Assembly: GCF_002093115.1 (NCBI RefSeq)
Contig: NZ_NAAD01000007.1
Span: 1-64,000, forward strand
Direction: 5' to 3'
Origin: Geothermobacter hydrogeniphilus
GTDB lineage: Bacteria > Desulfobacterota > Desulfuromonadia > Desulfuromonadales > Geothermobacteraceae
DNA: 64,000 nt
Shown: positions 62,092 through 64,000 of the stretch, in pieces
How the letters are laid out: every line of letters begins with the position of its first letter
Numbering within the stretch: the first letter of the stretch is position 1
Notes under the pieces: model-generated
What the model was told of the DNA's origin: nothing
The model's input: the letters and a program-made list of their open reading frames with translations, nothing else
The model's database searches: none
Position numbers and translations under genes: made by a program

Positions 62092-63219
62092 TCAGACCCC
62101 CAGCACCTGGCAGAGGATGGTGATCACCGCATCGGCGACCACCACCAGGACGATGCCGGTCACTACCGCGGAAGTCGCCGCCTGGCCGACCGCCTGGGCG
62201 CTGCGACCGCATTGCAGACCGCGCAGGCAGCCGGAGAGGGCGACGATGACGCCGAAGACCGCCGCTTTGACCACGCCGATGACAAAGTGCTGCAGGCCGA
62301 CATTTTCCTGAATACGCAGGAAGAAGGGGGTCAGGTTGATATCGAGCATCGCCGCGCTGACCAGCCCGCCGCCGAGAATGCCCATGAACATACTGTAGAT
62401 GCAGAGCAGCGGCAGCATGGTCATCAGCGCCAGCATCCGTGGTGCGACCAGGAAATCCATCGGCGGGATGCCCATGGTTATCAGCGCGTCGATTTCTTCG
62501 TTGACCTGCATGGTGCCGAGCTGGGCGGCGAAGGCGGCACCGGTGCGGCCGGCCATGATCACCGCGGTCATCATCGGGGCCATCTCCCGCGCCATGCCGA
62601 GACCGACCAGGTCGGCAACGAAGATGTCGGCACCGAACATGCGCAGTTGGACGGCACCGACAAAAGCGAGAATCATCCCCACCAGCAGGCTGATCAGGGT
62701 GACGATCGGCAGCGCCTGGGCGCCGCAGTCTTCAAGCAGTTCGAGCAGATCCTTGAAGCGGAAGCGTGGCCGACCGCGCAACAGGTTACCGGAGCAGAGG
62801 ACCGATTCGCCGATAAAGCGCAAGGCGTCCTGCCAGGTCTGATGAAGTTCCAGGGTCACATTGCCGATCCGGGTCAGGATCGGGTCGGAACGCCTGCGGC
62901 GGCGGCGACCCGGTTGGGGGGGGACAGCTCCGGCCAGGTGCAGTAGCCGGCAGACGCCTTCAGGAAGGTCGCTGCAATCAACACAGATGGAATGGTCCCG
63001 AGCCCATTGGAGCAGTTTGAGCAGAAAGGTCAGTAGCCCTGAGTCCCATTGTCCCAAGGTCTCGCCTTCCAGCTTCAGGCACTGACCGTCGGCCAGCCCT
63101 TCGAGCCGGGAAAACAGCTCCTCGATGGCCGGGATGCCGTCAACAAAGCGCCAGTCGCCCTGCAGACGCAGTCGCAGCGGTTGCTGGTCGAAAAGCTGGT
63201 AGTTGGGGGGCTGGCTCAT
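62092..63219 (-). CDS. mlaE: MlaE-like permease with N-terminal STAS domain
   Basis: A 375-residue protein: a STAS domain fused at the N-terminus (about 1-100; LRLQGDWRFVDGIPAIEEL...CLKLEGETLGQWDSGLLTFLLKLL), then the MlaE permease with five helices (LEDCGAQALPIVTLISLLVGMILAFVGAVQLRMFGADIFVADLVGLGMAREMAPMMTAVIMAGRTGAAFAAQLGTMQVNEEIDAL). In E. coli the STAS protein MlaB is separate; the fusion is usual in many proteobacteria. First gene of the mla unit, one base before mlaF. Confidence 0.92.
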   Translation of the reverse strand: MSQPPNYQLFDQQPLRLRLQGDWRFVDGIPAIEELFSRLEGLADGQCLKLEGETLGQWDSGLLTFLLKLLQWARDHSICVDCSDLPEGVCRLLHLAGAVPPQPGRRRRRRSDPILTRIGNVTLELHQTWQDALRFIGESVLCSGNLLRGRPRFRFKDLLELLEDCGAQALPIVTLISLLVGMILAFVGAVQLRMFGADIFVADLVGLGMAREMAPMMTAVIMAGRTGAAFAAQLGTMQVNEEIDALITMGIPPMDFLVAPRMLALMTMLPLLCIYSMFMGILGGGLVSAAMLDINLTPFFLRIQENVGLQHFVIGVVKAAVFGVIVALSGCLRGLQCGRSAQAVGQAATSAVVTGIVLVVVADAVITILCQVLGV

Positions 63220-63317
63220 GGAATGTTCATTTCCGCTTCGGGATTGATTGCCATCCTTCTCCCTGCGGGAGGAGATACTGAAAACAGTTTAAAGTCTAAC
63301 TGACTATTTATTCTAGC

Positions 63318-63352
63318 AAAAAAGCCCAGACACGTCGGTCGGGGCTTTTTTT
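63318..63352 (-). terminator. Bidirectional terminator after mlaA
   Basis: AAAAAAGCCC...GGGCTTTTTTT with an inner GAC/GTC pairing. Lies about 56 bp past the mlaA stop on the minus strand, and T-tracts are present both ways. Confidence 0.85.
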
Positions 63353-63407
63353 GCGTCAGGCTGATGCTGCAGGCAACGGGGCAGACAGCCGCATTTCAGC
63401 TGTCATT

Positions 63408-64000
63408 CTAATCGGCGATTTCGAGTTCCCGCTTCTTGGTGTACAGAAAGCGGATCAGTTCATACTCGAACGGATTGCCGCTGCCGTAGTAGCGGAAATC
63501 GACGCGTTTGCGGGTGTCGATGGCATAGAGCAGGTAAAACGGCACATCCAGGTCGTTGTTTTCGAAGTTGAGGGGGTCGATGGCGTCAAAAACCAGGCCG
63601 TCAACAGCGATTCCGGTCGCGTCCCGCAGGTTGGAGGGGCCGAAGACCGGCAACACCAGGTAGGGGCCGTGGCCGACGCCATAATGTCCCATGGTCTGGC
63701 CGAAATCCTCGTTCTGGCGGTGGACGCCGAGGTGCGTGGCGACATCCCAGAGTCCGCCGATACCGAAAACGGTGTTGATAAAAAAGCGCTCGGTGGTGAT
63801 GGCGGCCTTTTTGAATTTGAGCTGCAGCACCGAGTTGGTGAAGTTGTCCAGTTCATAGATGTTGTCGAAAAAGTTGGAGACGCGGTCCTCGGCGTAGTCG
63901 GGCATGATGAACTGGTAGCCGCTGATCACCGGTAAAAAGAGATACTTGTCAAAGTAATAGTTGAAGCGGTAGGCGCCGCGATTGAATCCTTCGAACGGGT
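63408..64000 (-). CDS. mlaA: MlaA/VacJ-family lipoprotein (5' end outside window)
   Basis: The partial frame continues to the window edge: PFEGFNRGAYRFNYYFDKYLFLPVISGYQF, NFFDNIYELDNFTNSVLQLKF, FFINTVFGIGGLWDVATHLG, NEDFGQTMGHYGVGHGPYLVLPVFGPSNLRDATG. These are the canonical MlaA motifs. About 197 residues are present; the signal peptide and lipobox are missing beyond 64000. MlaA removes phospholipid from the outer leaflet and passes it to the MlaD-F-E complex encoded next to it. Confidence 0.93.
   Translation of the reverse strand, partial: PFEGFNRGAYRFNYYFDKYLFLPVISGYQFIMPDYAEDRVSNFFDNIYELDNFTNSVLQLKFKKAAITTERFFINTVFGIGGLWDVATHLGVHRQNEDFGQTMGHYGVGHGPYLVLPVFGPSNLRDATGIAVDGLVFDAIDPLNFENNDLDVPFYLLYAIDTRKRVDFRYYGSGNPFEYELIRFLYTKKRELEIAD

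Overview
The window reads as chromosomal DNA of a GC-rich, Gram-negative, anaerobic-type bacterium, most likely a deltaproteobacterium of the Desulfuromonadia (Geobacter/Desulfuromonas relatives). The grounds are UGA-encoded selenocysteine in four genes, multiheme-style cytochrome c maturation machinery of two different types, sigma-54 regulation, a CXXXY-type CcmE, and a complete outer membrane lipid transport (Mla) set. No rRNA, tRNA, CRISPR array or transposase is visible. The taxonomic call is inference.

Layout. 1-1.1 kb: a small mercury cassette (merR, merC-like). 1.4-4.9 kb: a Cu/Ag-type P1B ATPase and a TauE/SafE permease. 5-6 kb: selD, itself a selenoprotein. 6.2-17.8 kb: a TetR regulator and a beta-oxidation cluster (two acyl-CoA ligases, two acyl-CoA dehydrogenases, a family III CoA transferase, a thiolase, a fused hydratase/dehydrogenase). 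17.9-20.6 kb: a second mercury operon (merR-merB-merT-merP-small Fe-S/metallochaperone-GDCCVxC protein-merF) without merA. 20.9-26.9 kb: cytochrome c maturation System I (ccmE-F-H-I-A-B-C-D-TPR). A sigma-54 promoter and an enhancer-like palindrome lie upstream of it, and an NtrC-type two-component pair (27.2-30 kb) precedes these. 30.5-31.7 kb: a trans-sulfuration enzyme.

31.7-37.6 kb: a compact minus-strand operon under an ArsR-type operator. It runs: FtsX/MacB-like permease, ATPase, small OB-fold-like secreted protein, ArsR regulator, nucleoside-phosphorylase-like protein, SAM methyltransferase, a second methyltransferase continuous with a selenocysteine-containing AhpD/CMD domain (CxxU), and a frameshifted DJ-1 family gene. 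It looks like a metal(loid) or organometal detoxification system and is the best candidate here for something undescribed. 37.8-39.3 kb: an ArsR regulator with a UPF0718-type permease that carries selenocysteine in its central loop (CGU). 39.3-41.2 kb: hybrid histidine kinase. 41.4-51.2 kb: a plus-strand run with a sigma-54-like promoter, two related small Cys-containing exported proteins, ResB/CcsA (cytochrome c System II), a CusCBA/CzcCBA-type tripartite metal efflux pump and a PII-like protein. 51.5-53.6 kb: two small exported proteins and a solitary GrdB-like selenoprotein. 53.7-58.8 kb: an MMPL-type exporter, LolA-like protein and beta-barrel protein. 59.8-64 kb: mlaE-mlaF-mlaD-pqiC-like lipoprotein and a partial mlaA.

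At least three families of short imperfectly palindromic elements are dispersed between genes. The commonest (about 160 bp, 14-bp inverted ends) sits against 3' ends of genes and in at least two cases supplies the stop codon. The dominant theme is metal/metalloid handling combined with selenoproteins and envelope/cytochrome functions.
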